In this document: piece after piece, positions 34,926 to 46,884 of the stretch
Numbering within the stretch: the stretch's first letter is position 1
Layout of the letters: every line of letters starts with the position of its first letter
The notes under the pieces: model-generated
The model's input: the letters and a program-made list of their open reading frames with translations, nothing else
Told to the model about the DNA's origin: nothing
The model's database searches: none
From: Endomychus coccineus
Lineage: Eukaryota; Arthropoda; Insecta; Coleoptera; Endomychidae
NCBI GenBank assembly: GCA_958510875.1
Contig: OY294070.1
Coordinates: 3,782,001-3,846,000, forward strand
Direction: 5' to 3'
Length of the DNA stretch: 64,000 nucleotides
Program-made: the position numbers and the translations under genes

Positions 34926-36544
34926 CAGTGGCGGCTCGTGAACATTTTAAGAGAGGAGGCTGGACATAAAACGTTTTTGTAAAAATATACTCTATTCAGC
35001 CAATAAATTTAAGATTTGCACAGCGACCGTACCGGCTACTTCAGTGACAATTTTTTTATTTTTGATATTTTTCTTTTTTTTTAATTTTTCATATTTTGTT
35101 TTTTTTTATTATTTTAATTAACTTTTTTTATATATTAACGGAATTCTACGGTCTTTAGTTTGCGAAAAATGATCAATAATATTATCATAAAATGTATCAT
35201 TTTGTTTTAAGTGCTTTACTAAATCTTTTTCAATAGATATCAAACTAACATTGCATAAACGATTTTGACCCATTGTATTTCGCATGTAAGTTTTAATTCG
35301 TTTGATAGTAGAAAATGATCTGTCCACCGATGCCGACGTGACAGGAATGGTGACTGTCAAACAAAGTAGTTTATAAAACTGAGGTAAAACTTGTTGCAAA
35401 TCATTGTCTATCATATATTTTATCATATCGGCGTGAATGTCGTACTGGCCTAAAATATCTTTATCCGAGTATACATAATTCATTGTGCAGTGCTATTTTA
35501 TCAAAAAATTTATATTTTAGAACTGAGTTATCTAAAAGTGTATTGGGAAACTCTTTTGAAAAAGATTCGAAAAATCTTCTGTTCGTCAAGTCGAAAAACT
35601 TCAATTCATGTAAATCGGAAAATCGAATCTCAATTTGACCTTTAATAGTATCTAAAATTTCATAACAAAAGTTGTTTATAATGTAGTTTCTTGTCTACCA
35701 AATTATATGTTTTCCTCCTTTAACAATATTCTGTTTTATCGGTTAATTTAAACTTAATACTCGATGTAATATGTTCCTGCGATTTTCCATGTCTGTCTAT
35801 ACCACGAGCTAAATTTTTCAAATCCTCATAACCCGAGTGCCCCCAACATGAAGTTGTATCAGATGTAAATAGTAAGCAATACCAGCAATATAATTTATTG
35901 TGTACCTCAGATTCCGTTAACCATAAATATTTTTCATAATTATCAGTATCAAATGATCGATTTTGAAACATACCCGTCATCACTAATCCTTTCAAATCCG
36001 GTAACGGCCGTTTATTTCTAAAAACACTTTTCTGTCATACGTTAATCCACTAAATGGATTTTCTAAGATCTCAGCAACTAAATCACTACTCATTTTAACT
36101 ATTAATAACCAAAGAACTCTTTGTTAATAATTCACCGAACAGATAAATTATAACTTAACCTTACATCGCGTGGCGAAACAAAAACAATAACTGACGGAGC
36201 ACGTGTCGCTGTCGCAAGTATCGTATTTCATACGACCGACCGAGTTCGTACGAGAAGCTAGCCTACATAGAGTGTTGCCATATTCGCTGTTTTACCCTAT
36301 TTGGCAATTGAACTGGTTGGAAAAACGGCAACTGTGTTGACCACACGTATTTAGCGTTTGAGATATATAGAGAATCTAGCCTCTGGCCACTGTTGCCAGA
36401 TTAAAAATAACTACTGAGAACGGGGAATTAATTGTAAAATTTAAAGAATTATCAGAGAAACAGGAAATAAAATGGAGAATGATCATTAAGATAAATTGGT
36501 GAGGAGGCTGAGCCTCCTTAGCCTCCTTCGAGGAGCCGCCACTG
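34926..36544 (-). mobile_element. hAT element copy 1, internally deleted
   Basis: Ends CAGTGGCGGCTCGTG and, at the right, the complement of CAGTGGCGGCTCCTCG. It is flanked by a perfect 8-bp target duplication AAGTACAG (34918-34925 and 36545-36552). Length is 1,619 bp. It inserted into a LINE RNase H gene and the transposase remnant runs on the - strand. Confidence 0.95.
35118..36093 (-). pseudogene. hAT transposase remnant, copy 1
   Basis: Start MSSDLVAEILENPFSG at 36093. After a frame change near 36030 comes a TTF-type zinc-finger region (FQNRSFDTDNYEKYLWLT, YCWYCLLF, CWGHSGYEDLKNLARGIDRH). The frame then passes directly to LVDKKLHYKQL and the C-terminal dimerisation domain (LTVTIPVTSASVDRSFSTIK ... 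YMRNTMGQNRL). The central region holding the DDE residues of ZMYM/hAT transposases (usually ~600 aa in all) is missing. The same junction is present in the other two copies. No active enzyme is possible. Confidence 0.88.
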
Positions 36545-36800
36545 AAGTACAGACGTGGAATCTGAGGCTATTATTAAGTTACTCGTGTTAGTTTTGTGTG
36601 CCCATTCGAGTGCCTTCAGTATCGCTATTGCTTCTGCCGAATATATCGAGGTTCCATTCGTAATTTATAGTATTCAGTTAGCCCATTACTCAGTGACCAA
36701 GCGAAAATTTCTATTTTCACCACCTGGAAGCGATTTGCAAGTTTTGAAATCAGTACGACCAATAGGAACTGCACAATCGTCTCCACAGTAGCTCACGCAC
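36545..36800 (-). mobile_element. LINE RNase H domain, 5' part (split by hAT)
   Basis: On the - strand: IYSAEAIAILKALEWAHKTN then LIIASDSTSVL. These are the catalytic Glu and Asp blocks of RNase H. The Leu codon at the hAT target site joins to KSI of the 34.9-kb part. Upstream the LINE is lost within ~150 bp. Confidence 0.85.
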
Positions 36801-36879
36801 ATTCAGACTTCATCTTAAAAATAATAGGCTAGATAGATTGAAAAAACTAAAGCATCGCTCATTGAACATTATGAGGACT

Positions 36880-37487
36880 CTTCACCATCGATTCACAAGT
36901 AGTTTACTGATTTTTTTTGTGGTTGTATGACCACAGAGAACGCCGAACGTTCTGGTCGTCCAATTGAGGTTACAACGCGAGATCGTCGATAAAATCCATG
37001 ATATGATATTGGACGATCGGCGAGTTTGCTGAGGCTATGGGTATCCCAACCGATCTTGTACGGAATATTTTGCATAAGCTTTTGGATATGAGAAAGCTAT
37101 CTGTCAGATAGGTACTTCATCTGTATGACAAGGAGTGTTTGGCAAAATTCAAGTGCGGTAAAAAGGAATTTTTGCGCCGTTTTGTGATCGTGGACGAAAC
37201 ATGGAGCCATCACAATACACCAGACACCAAAGAACAGTTGAAATAATGGACTTGTTCTGGAGAATCGAAGCCGAAAAAGGCCAACGTGGGTTTATCGGTC
37301 AACAAAGTCATGACGACGAATTTTTGGGATGCACCCGGTATCGTCCATGCCAGGGCAAAACCCTGGCGTATATTATGCAGAGCTGTTGGATCGACTCGAC
37401 GCCGATTTGAAGCGAAATCGGCCGCATTTAGCAAATTAAAATCATCTCCTGCTTTATTTTTCTAGAACTTTTCCCCTTGCCCTCGTA
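36880..37487 (+). pseudogene. Mariner transposase remnant with right end
   Basis: Fragments in changing frames: ENAERSGRPIEVTTRD, then FVIVDETWSHH (first catalytic Asp), TPDTKEQLK, KKANVGLSVNKVMTTNFWDA and finally AELLDRLDADLKRNRPHLA. These fit the mariner subgroup with the order HTH, DETW.HH, FWDA. HDNARPH and the last Asp block are missing. The sequence ends in CCCTCGTA, the usual mariner terminus, directly at the TA used by the next element. Confidence 0.8.
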
Positions 37488-37489
37488 TA

Positions 37490-38547
37490 CAGGGTATTCC
37501 ACGAGAGCCGTTTTTCGTGGTTAGAAAAAAATTAGAATTCTGAAATTTTGGGTTCCGGGGTTATCTAAGATTTTCTTTCTTTTCAAAATATTTTCAAGAT
37601 CATACTACTTCCGGTTACACCGGAAGTCGCCATTAACTTCCTTATTTTAAATAGAACACTCGGTATATTATTTCATTTTTAGATTCCTGAGAAAATTTCA
37701 TAGTGGATTCCATCAGGTTTCCCTATACCTATTTTCAATTTTTTCTTAGATATCTTGATTTTTTTGAAAATTTTGACAGATGTAGCGCTGTTTTGAGCAT
37801 TGCGCCCTTTAACCAATTTCGATTGGTGGAAAGCGCTTCTGGGGTAGACGGAAGCACAGGAATGATTCTTTCGAATGCCATATTGACAACTGATTTATCG
37901 CATACAGGGTATCCAAAATTTAATGACCAATTACATCATTTTAAAAGTTGAAAAAGTTCGTTTTTTCAAATGAGACACCCTTTATTTTATTAGATGGTCG
38001 GATTAGTCCAGTCATTATAGGAGATTTTTGAGCAAATAATCGAAATTTTTGGGTACAGCTCAATTTTTGTACCAAAGTGTAGGTTTTGGTATCTGAAAAC
38101 ATGTGTCACTGACGCGCCTGCGCGCGCATATTAGCATTCGTCAGAATAGATATATATATATACGTTTTTTTGCCATTTTTTGCACAAAATGGAGAATATA
38201 TCCAAATGTATGCATTTTATCGAAAAAATGAAGAGGAGTAAAGTTGTTCAGAATTAAATTTCCTATAAAAATGTATTATTTGATTTTCCGATTTTCTTCG
38301 CAGTTTTCCCGGGCGCGTGAAAATAAAATGCATATATATATATTTTTCAGTAAAATCGAATTTTCTCGAAACAGAAGCGTTCTATCAAAAAAAGTTTCAA
38401 ACAAAAGTTGTTCAGAATGTCATTTTGCATAGGAAAGCACTATTCTGATTCCAAAATTTTCCGCGAATTTCCCATTTCAAAGCCTTAAACCAAAATATAC
38501 ACGTATAAGTCGTATTTTATATATAACAAAAAATTTAAAAAACAGTT
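37490..38547 (+). repeat. Left arm of the foldback element
   Basis: Pairs with 39431-39965 plus 40792-41312 with few mismatches. It contains the 82-codon and 62-codon frames that recur inverted in the right arm; these are arm sequence, not genes. Confidence 0.88.
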
Positions 38548-38593
38548 ATGCATACATATATACACACATTTGTATATGTATATATGTATGCAT
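38548..38593. repeat. A+T palindrome at the foldback loop edge
   Basis: Begins and ends ATGCATACATATATAC/GTATATATGTATGCAT, a near-perfect 46-bp palindrome immediately after the left arm. Confidence 0.8.
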
Positions 38594-39430
38594 ATATGAA
38601 CTTTTTTTTAATAATTATAATTTCTGCATAATAAAAATACGATTTTTAATAATTATAATTTTTTATCAGCTACTTCCTTGGGAGACATCATATCCTCAAT
38701 TTTGACCTACTTACGTTCCTGGCAAAAAATTGTCTGCTCATTCTTGACGTTTTTTGAGCAAATAATCTACAGGTAGTCAAATCATAAAATTTTTTCTCAT
38801 TTACTCAATAATATGTATTTATTTACATACGTCTATATAATTTATACTATATACTATATTAAATTTCCTACTGTGTGGTAAAAAACGAAAAAAAAAATTG
38901 AATCTCGATGAATGGTATTTTTGAATTGAAATATTACATCAAAGTCTTGCTCAGCGAGTTGGATAATCTAGGCAATGAAACGTATCAAGCCCATATTTAT
39001 AAAACTGCGGAAAATTATCCATTAATTTTCCCATGATTTTCAACGTTAGTTTCTCTTTTTATTTTCATTTTACCATTCAAACAATATTATGAAATTGTGA
39101 AACGTTTTTTTAGTATTTTATGTTATTTAAGAAAGACACGTGTGCTTGCATTTTTTGTTTCAGCCTCATGATGGAAAATTCGTGGAAAATTTTAACAACA
39201 CAATAGTGCTTTTCTATGCAAAATCCTATTTAGAACAACTTTTGTTTGGATCATTTTTTCATATAACGCTCCGATTTTGAGAAAAATTGACTTTGTCGAT
39301 ACGTCTGTTTTTCATTTTGAAAATGACTGGAAAATCGGGAAATCGAATAGTGTGTACTTATAGGAAATTTAATTCTAAGCAACTTTTTCTCTATTGATTT
39401 TTTCGCTAAAATGCACTATATAAGCTCCAG
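38594..39430. other. Loop of the foldback element, no gene
   Basis: A+T-rich with no open frame of note. Nothing in it resembles a transposase. Confidence 0.6.
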
Positions 39431-39965
39431 AACTGTTTTTTAAATTTTTTGTTATATATAAAATACGACTTATACGTGTATTTTTTTGTTTAAGGCTTTG
39501 AAATGGGAAATTCGCGGAAAATTTTGGAATCAGAATAGTGCTTTCCTATGCAAAATGACATTCTGAACAACTTTTGTTTGAAACTTTTTTTGATAGAACG
39601 CTTCTGTTTCGAGAAAATTCGATTTTACTGAAAAATATATATATATGCATTTTATTTTCACGCGCCCGGGAAAACTGCGAAGAAAATCGGAAAATCAAAT
39701 AATGCATTTTTATAGGAAATTTAATTCTGAACAACTTTACTCCTCTTCATTTTTTCGATAAAATGCATACATTTGGATATATTCTCCATTTTGTGCAAAA
39801 AATGGCAAAAAAACGTATATATATATATCTATTCTGACGAATGCTAATATGCGCGCGCAGGCGCGTCAGTGACACATGTTTTCAGATACCAAAACCTACA
39901 CTTTGGTACAAAAATTGAGCTGTACCCAAAAATTTCGATGAAAATCTCCTATGATGACTGGACTA

Positions 39966-40791
39966 GATGCAGAATTTGATTCTGCATCGATTTGCTATAA
40001 CATTCCCCATACCTATTTCCAGTGGTTTTCTTGTTAATCCATATTCTTATTTTAATGTGGTTTTTTGGCAGAAACCGAAACATCGCTTGCCTTTCGAAGC
40101 CAAAGAAACATCAATGAAACGGTAAAAAATTTACTTTAATTAGAACATGACATTAGTAGATAACATTTAGAACGAAATATAAAATAAAAACAAAAAATTG
40201 GAACGTCATAGTGTAGAGAATGTAAAATTACAATAATTGTTCTATATGGCCTCCATTTTGGTTCAAACACTGAATAACTCTGTCATATACTCCTCGCGAA
40301 ACAGACCTCCGAAGTTCGTCTGGACTTATATTAGTAAGCGCATGGTGAACACGGTTCAACAATTCCTCTCTAGTTTGTACCGGCCTAGAGTACACTAGTT
40401 CTTTTATGCGACCCCAGAGGTAAAAATCCAAGGGGGTCAAATCGGGTGATCTGGGTGGCCAGTTCCAAGGTCCTCGCGGACCAATCCACCGATCCTTGAA
40501 CATCAGTGACAATTGCCGGTGTACAGCTATCACTATAGCTGTACATTCCACTGAATGTGCTGGAGCACCATCAAGCTGATACCAACTGTTTGCTCTATCA
40601 CGTGGAGGTAGGGCATTTAGAAAATCACTAACAAACCGTCTCAGTATCTCCAGATATCTTGCCGCATTTAAATTTTGGTAGAACTTTTGGAGTTTGATCA
40701 TCTTTTGGTAAAAATATGGATTAACAAGAAAACACTGGAAATAGGTATAGGGAATGTTATAGCAAATCGATGCAGAATCAAATTCTGCATC
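39966..40791 (-). mobile_element. Deleted mariner-superfamily element nested in the foldback arm
   Basis: The 826-bp insert has ~80-87-bp inverted ends (39966-40052 and 40711-40791) starting GATGCAGAATTTGATTCTGC. The ends are themselves palindromic (GATGCAGAAT/ATTCTGCATC). Continuity of the foldback arm across the insert is clear from the left arm. No clean TA duplication is seen: the undisturbed arm reads ACTAATCCG at this place. Confidence 0.85.
40228..40701 (-). pseudogene. Transposase C-terminal half in the nested element
   Basis: A 157-codon open frame with QLDGAPAHS (second catalytic Asp), WPPRSPDLTPLDFYLWGRIK (third) and the C-terminal NQNGGHIEQLL. The DNA-binding domain and first Asp are deleted, and an insertion of about six residues lies between the second and third aspartates. 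The protein is too short for catalysis. The frame remains open although the deletion removed any use for it, which suggests the deletion is recent or the piece is selected as a DNA segment only. Confidence 0.85.
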
Positions 40792-41314
40792 CGACCATCC
40801 AATAAAATACAGGGTGTCCTATTCGAAAAAACGAACTTTTTCAACTTTTAAAATGATGTAATTGGTCATTAAATTTTGGATACCCTGTATGCGATAAATC
40901 AGTTGTCAATATGGCATTCGAAAGAATCATTCCTGTGCTTCCGTCTACCCCAGAAGCGCTTTCCACCAATTGAAATTGGTTAAAGGGCGCAATGCTCAAA
41001 ACAGCACTACATCTGTCAAAATGTTCAAAAAAATCAAGATATCTAAGAAAAAATTGAAAATAGGTATAGGAAAACCTGATGGAATCCACTATGAAATTTT
41101 CTCAGGAATCTAAAAATGAAATAATATGCCGGGTGTTCCATTTAAAATAAGGAAGTTAATGGCGACTTCCGGTGTAACCGGAAGTAGTATGATCTTGAAA
41201 ATATTTTGAAAAGAAAGAAAATCTTGGATAACCCTGGAACCCAAAATTTCAGAATTCCAACTTTTTTCTAACCACGGAAACTTCTAACGAACGGCTCTCG
41301 TGGAATACCCTGTA

Positions 41315-42189
41315 TAGTGAATAACAATTACGTATACATTCAATTCAAAAGGTGTGTCATTGCTAAACAAGATTTTTCCTTGGCATAAACACCTTAACAA
41401 CGTGTTAGCATTATATGGCTAACAATCGCAATATGTCTACCGGAAGATTGTCAAATTTGCAAGTGCCCACTACGACCGATACGAAAACGTCGCGAAATTT
41501 GAATAATTGGTTCATTTCAGCTCACCTATAACAAGTGCACGAGGGAGTTTATGTACAACCTGTACATTAAAATAAACGAATAAGTAAACGAAACGGCAAG
41601 TTCAATTGATGATGAGTAGGGGAGATTTACTGGAGGGTTTGTAGATTAAATAAATAATGTAAGGGTTTCTGTTTATTGAGCTGAATGAACTTCTTGACAA
41701 GTTTATGTACAGCATGAATAAATGATAAACTTTAGATAGATAGAAGGTTATCGTTTGCCTGGCATCGTGAAATTCTTTAAGCTCAATACAGACGTCTAAT
41801 TTAACTTTGTAGGTGCTAAACTTCTGCCACTTTTCCCCTGTCGATATATACGCGTGTATATGTGCAAAACATTCCGTAAACGAAAAAGTTCTTTCCTTGT
41901 TGAAATCTCATAGTTATTTAAATCTAGTTATTTTCGACGCCTACATTATGAACTTTCAGCGATATCTTTCGACAATCCATCAATATCATATCTTCGATCA
42001 ATTCGCAGAACATTCTCCCAGGTCGACGCAGTTGCAAAGAAGTTTTCATTGATCCATCAAGACCAGAAAATATAGCTCCTTGGATGTTGTTGCTCATAAT
42101 TTTGTTACAATTACTGAATGCGTCCAAAGGCGTAAAATTATACTCTGTGTCGTGTAGGAGACTATTTGAATTGATAGGGATATCCGTCT
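41315..42189. other. No gene recognised
   Basis: Frames of 60-80 codons on both strands overlap each other and match nothing I recognise. Confidence 0.45.
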
Positions 42190-42330
42190 ATGATTGCCCT
42201 TTTTAACATTCCTTTATTCAAAAAGGGAGATAGATTCTCTATCGGTAACTATCGACCAATCTCAATAATTCAGATTTTTGGAAAAATTCTCAAAACTCTT
42301 TTGAAATGTCCACTGGGATTCTATATTCTA
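42190..42330 (+). mobile_element. Small LINE RT fragment (fingers motif)
   Basis: Encodes PLFKKGDRFSIGNYRPISI followed by GKILKTL, the conserved N-terminal RT block of non-LTR retrotransposons. Nothing recognisable follows after a frame change. Confidence 0.75.
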
Positions 42331-43689
42331 CTGTTTTGTCTCCTGAATCTCTGATGCTATGTAGATGGAGGTTTATTCAGTGATTTAACTTTGGTTGGCC
42401 TCTTTAAAGCTCGATTGCCTTACACATACCATTCTTCTCTATAAATTGAGACATGAATACCGTCTCAGTATTAAAATCCTACCTTGGATTAGATTAGATC
42501 AGCAAAATATTTTGGGAACCTTAAACCAAGTACATACCGACCGGTAGGAATTCAACCAAAAACTTCTGAATTGTAGATGGCGCCACCAACTGTTCATTTA
42601 TAGGAACAAAATACTTGTGTTGATGTGGGAATATTAAATTATATTAAACAAATTTAAAATTTGATATTTTTTATTTAAAAAAACCCCACTTACTAAAATC
42701 CTCTGAATGTAACCATTTTTAACATATTTTGATTTCAAAAGTACAATGCTCTCAACAAAAAGGCCAATAAATGGCTAAAACTATGATGGTATTCACATTG
42801 CATATAAAAGAAGAAAATGTTCAATTTAAGTCATTCGATCTGATTTATGATAAAATCCACTCAATGAAGGGAAAAATGGGTAGTACCCCCGAATTGTTTG
42901 AACCGCCACTGATCCTTATGAAATTTTGGGAAGACTTAGGGAACGGAAGCTACCTGTAACTCGTTCAATATTGCTTCAACCGATGGACTTCACGAAAAAA
43001 GTTTAGGGGACCCTTTTTGCTTAGAATTTATTACTCTTTATACACTCCTGGGGTCATTTCGAGTTTCAATTTTTCTCTCACGAGTAGAGGTGGCATCCAC
43101 TCTTAGGGAAAAAGCTCAACCCAAGACCGGGTCAAAAATTCATTTGAGGCGGATGTGAAACCGCTAATATGTATATTGGGAATTTGTAAGATTATACCAA
43201 GACAAATATTGGAGAAATTGATATTTATTTACTCAGAATGCATTAGAGAATATTAATAGAACAAGACTGTTCGGTAATTGCGTTAGCCTCAGACTATCAT
43301 AGCAAGTGCATAAATTCAATTATAAACATGCATTTTTCATTATTTTAGGTGCATTCTAAGTCGAATAAATTATTGAGCAGGATATCAGAATTGTGTATTA
43401 TCACAGTTGGCTTAAAAGTTTAATTTGATGTCACGCACTGTGCAATGAAGGAGATCGATATTTAACTTGTTGCACTTCAAGTTCATTCTGTTCAGACAAC
43501 AATAATTGTACTTCTCATACTATGCGAAGTACAATTATTGACCCACACGGGACGCTGTGATGTTCAATATTGAACGAATAACAGATTTGCCAGGAAAGAG
43601 GGAATTTTGAAAACTTATAATTAAAAACAATTACTTTGTTCCTAATTTATTTTTAATATAACAAAGATTATAAAAAAAATCCTCACGCA
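42331..43689. other. No gene; one perfect hairpin
   Basis: A 15-bp perfect stem with an 11-base loop is at 43500-43540 (arms CAATAATTGTACTTC and its complement). Otherwise A+T-rich spacer. Confidence 0.5.
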
Positions 43690-44466
43690 GCGTTTAACGT
43701 CAAAAAATTCGATTTAGTGTCTGAACAGCAATACGAATTTAAACTAAACACATTGACTGAAGATGCAATGTTGCAATTAACAAATTTAATATATAGCTCA
43801 CTAAACAGAGGTCAAAAATCACTATGTGTATTTATTGACTTAAAAAATGCATTTGATACTGTTTCACATAAAGATTTGCTGCTAACATTACAAGATATAG
43901 GCGTCAGAAATAACGAATCAAAATTGTTCGAAAGTTATTTATCAGATAGAAAACAATGTGTTAAAATACAAGAGTCTATGAGCGAGTTTTGTAAAATTTA
44001 GAATTCCGCAAGGTACAATGATCGGCCCAATTTTATTCAACATATATCTTGGCAATATATTTTTTATTAAAACTACTGGTGAAATAATAAGCTTCGCAGA
44101 CGACACGGTAATATTCTACGAAGACTCAACATGGCATGATCTAAAGTATGAACAGAGTTAGATTTATTGAATATAAAAGAATGGTTTGATAACCGTAAAT
44201 TTCAGAAAAAAAATTTTATGCCATTTGGCGGCCTACATAAAAATACAGTGCCTGATTTCGACAACTTATGTGTTAAGCTAGAAAATGTACAAAAATTTGA
44301 AATAAAGACCAAGGCATATATAAAATATCTTGGTATCATGATTGACGTGCATTTTAAATGGAATTTCCAAATCGGCTTCGTTGTTAAAAAATTACAAAAT
44401 ATATTACATAAATTCAAGCATCTGAAAGATATCTTAGATCTGAATAGAAATCTTTATTCAAAATAA
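43690..44466 (+). mobile_element. LINE reverse-transcriptase remnant, frameshifted
   Basis: Three frame segments: 43717-44001 with CVFIDLKNAFDTVSHKDLL (first catalytic Asp); then RIPQGTMIGPILFNIYLGNI and ISFADDTVIFYED (FADD active site) after a frame change at ~44000; then 44167-44466 with the thumb (KYLGIMIDVHFKWNFQI). A stop before 44167 and the frame changes show decay, but both active-site boxes are still readable. The family is distinct from the 28.6-kb RT. Confidence 0.88.
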
Positions 44467-45474
44467 TAACAATTGTGATTTTGCATCTGAAATATATTTC
44501 AATAGCTATCCAAAAAAAAGACAACCTGATAAATAAGAATTTTCTTTTTAATATATCGAAGTTGATGTCCACATCCGGTAAAACCGGAGGCGCGGCCATC
44601 TTGAAAATACTTTCATTGAGCAGCAAATAAGGTATTATGGCTCTATACTAATTTTCAGATGTGTAAAATCTTTGGTACTCAAAATATTTTCGGTTTAGAC
44701 GGAACATCCTGTATAAAATTTAATGTGAAGGTGTTCGGAATATTAATTTCGCCAAACAAAGCGTCATAATCTACCCAGATAGACAGATAATTTTCGCCAA
44801 CTGAACACTAATAATAAAGGAAAATGATGTTAAATGGATTACAGTTTCCTATAAGCTTCTGTAATAATTTCTTTGGTCGCGATTAAGTAACGTTATTTCG
44901 ATCATAACCACATCAATGAAACTAACTTCTAAGCTCGTACTCCCTAGATTTCACAATATTACTGAAGCCGGTTACTTGACAGTTTCCCCACATCAAGAAA
45001 GCAGTTCCATTAATTGTATATCGAGCACTATCTCAGCGTGCACTTCGGTTTGCCACTTTCGGTCTCTTATTATCACAAAAACTAATATACAGGTTGGGCC
45101 AACGAGTTCCGTTCAAGTCGTAATTGACCACTGACGTTTCAAAGCGAGTACACCAAATTTCAAACATTTTATCGGTGGAAAAATTAAAACGAAACACGAT
45201 CTAAGATTGTCGAAAAAAAATAATAAAAAATAAAGTAATTGCCCAAATTGTAACTGTACGTTAAGAATGCAAAAATGTTGAAATTTCCGCTAAAAACAAT
45301 AGACCTAAGACGGCTCCTTACTGAGATACATGAGGGTGTTGTAGAAAAAATTAAAAACACTTTTGTTAATAAATCAGCTATTTTCATAAATATAGTCATG
45401 AAAATTGGGCTAGGACTGTTTTTTGTAACGGCAAACAAGAATGGGTTATTGATTCGAGTGAACTCGTAGATGTC
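44467..45474. other. Non-coding, with mariner-like end debris
   Basis: An ATCCGGTAAAACCGGA palindrome near 44572 and a GGAACATCCTGTATA end near 44700 look like a worn mariner-superfamily terminal repeat. No gene is supported. Confidence 0.4.
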
Positions 45475-45483
45475 GCTAGATAC

Positions 45484-46884
45484 GCTATCATCATCATCAT
45501 CATCATTTGAGGGAAAGGGGCTTATAGCCCCCAAATGCACTCAGGCCACTTAGTTGGGCCCATTGTATGACTCATCAGAAGCCTATTCTATTCTGGCAGG
45601 TTAGTGGCATGCCACAAACCCGGAATGGCCCCTACGCTGGCTTCCATAATTTCTTCTGGGATGAGGATTTTGGGAGAAGTGAGACATATAACTGGGATCA
45701 TGTTATCTTGCTTCATTTCTAGTATGGGGCATTTAGAGATTGCCTCACTTACCTAGGCCTTTTAACCCATACGCCGTTCTCATGACCTCAGTTTTTATAT
45801 ATAAGTGTGGAGGTGATAATCCGGGGAGAGCTTCAAGAGTCCTCATTGGAGCCGACCTTATACCGCTCAATATACCCATGCAAGCCGCTGCAGTCGGTCC
45901 AGAGGGCGCTGGGACATACCAGTCGTTGTTCCCGACCCACACTACCGCAGCTTAGGTGACCATAGGTCTGATCATAGCGGTATAGATCCAACAAAGAATC
46001 TTTGGCTGTAATCTCCATGTGCTGCTGAAAGCTCTTCTACATGCCCAAAAGGACGCAGAGGCCTTCCTCACTCGATATACGAGGTGTTCGCGCCAGGTCA
46101 GCTCAGAGTCTAGGATTACTCCCGGAAACTTCACCGAACCTTTGAGTTGCAGGACCTTGCCAGAGAAAGTAATCTCTGGCAGTGTGCCAAAATTATGTTT
46201 CGTAGTAAACAGTTAAATTTCCGTTTTGTCAGGGTTGACCCTGAGCCCCTACGTGCGGCACCAGCACGTAGTCCATCGACTACGAGACACCACAGAAACG
46301 GAGATAGGACACCTCCCTGTGGACAGCCTATTATAGCGGTGTTGCGCCTTTATCGCACTCATGTTGAACTGATACCACGCTTCTCAGCGGCTAAGCAGAT
46401 AGACTCGACGGAGGTGTTGTTAAATACCCATTCGATGTCCATAAATAAATACCCCAAGGGCGTGTCCCTCTCGGGCCATAGCACCATCTATTCGTGTGAC
46501 TAGATGATGCAAAACCGTTCAGTTGAGAGGCCAGCTTGGTAATAGTGTTGACGACAGTGTAAGGAATAGGCCTCCAGTGGGCCATCTCACAAGTGTCTGT
46601 CAATCAGTCTCTTCATTGCCTTCAATAGGAATTATGTTAGACCAATGGAGGGGAATGTGTTAGCTTGGGTATAATCAGTTTTACGCGCCTTTGGAAGGGA
46701 CACAACTGTCAACTGTCACTGCCCGCCATAGCTTTGGAATAAAGCCAGTGGCTATGCAAAATCGGAAGATTTTCACTAATAGCTTGATAATTATTTCCTG
46801 ACCCTCTTGTAGGAGAGCAGGAAAGATTCCATCTTCACCTGGTGATTTGTACGTTGCGAAATCAACTATAACTTTTTTTGTCAC
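45484..46884 (-). mobile_element. R1/LOA-type LINE remnant with TGATGA tail
   Basis: Reading - strand from 46884: YKSPGEDGIFPALLQEG (RT start), GCPQGGVLSPFLWCLVVDGL at ~46340-46270, GVILDSELTWREHL at ~46120, FWACRRAF...IYTAMIRPMVT, and the post-RT region down to ~45745. Several frame changes and stops separate these. The 3' end shows CCCCCAAATG..., then (TGATGA)n at ~45485-45505, with the sequence TGGGCCCAACTAAGTGGCC just before it. That 3' end is shared with the + strand remnant ending near 56000, so both belong to one family. Confidence 0.85.

Larger units (their letters stand above)
37490..41312. mobile_element. Foldback transposon with ~1.06-kb inverted arms, interrupted
   Basis: Starts CAGGGTATTCCACGAGAGCC next to TA and ends in the complement next to TA (41313-41314). 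Left arm is 37490-38547. The right arm is in two pieces, 39431-39965 and 40792-41312, summing to the same length. Between the arms lies ~0.9 kb of A+T-rich sequence without a gene. Arms contain an ACTTCCGGT...ACCGGAAGT palindrome (37607-37627) and a pair of facing mariner-type ends (37906-37982). It is presumably non-autonomous and mobilised by a mariner-superfamily enzyme. Confidence 0.88.

Noticed and set aside
37703..41089. Paired 82-codon and 62-codon frames on opposite strands as duplicated genes
   Set aside because: They are the two arms of the foldback element; similarity runs through all three frames and beyond the frames.
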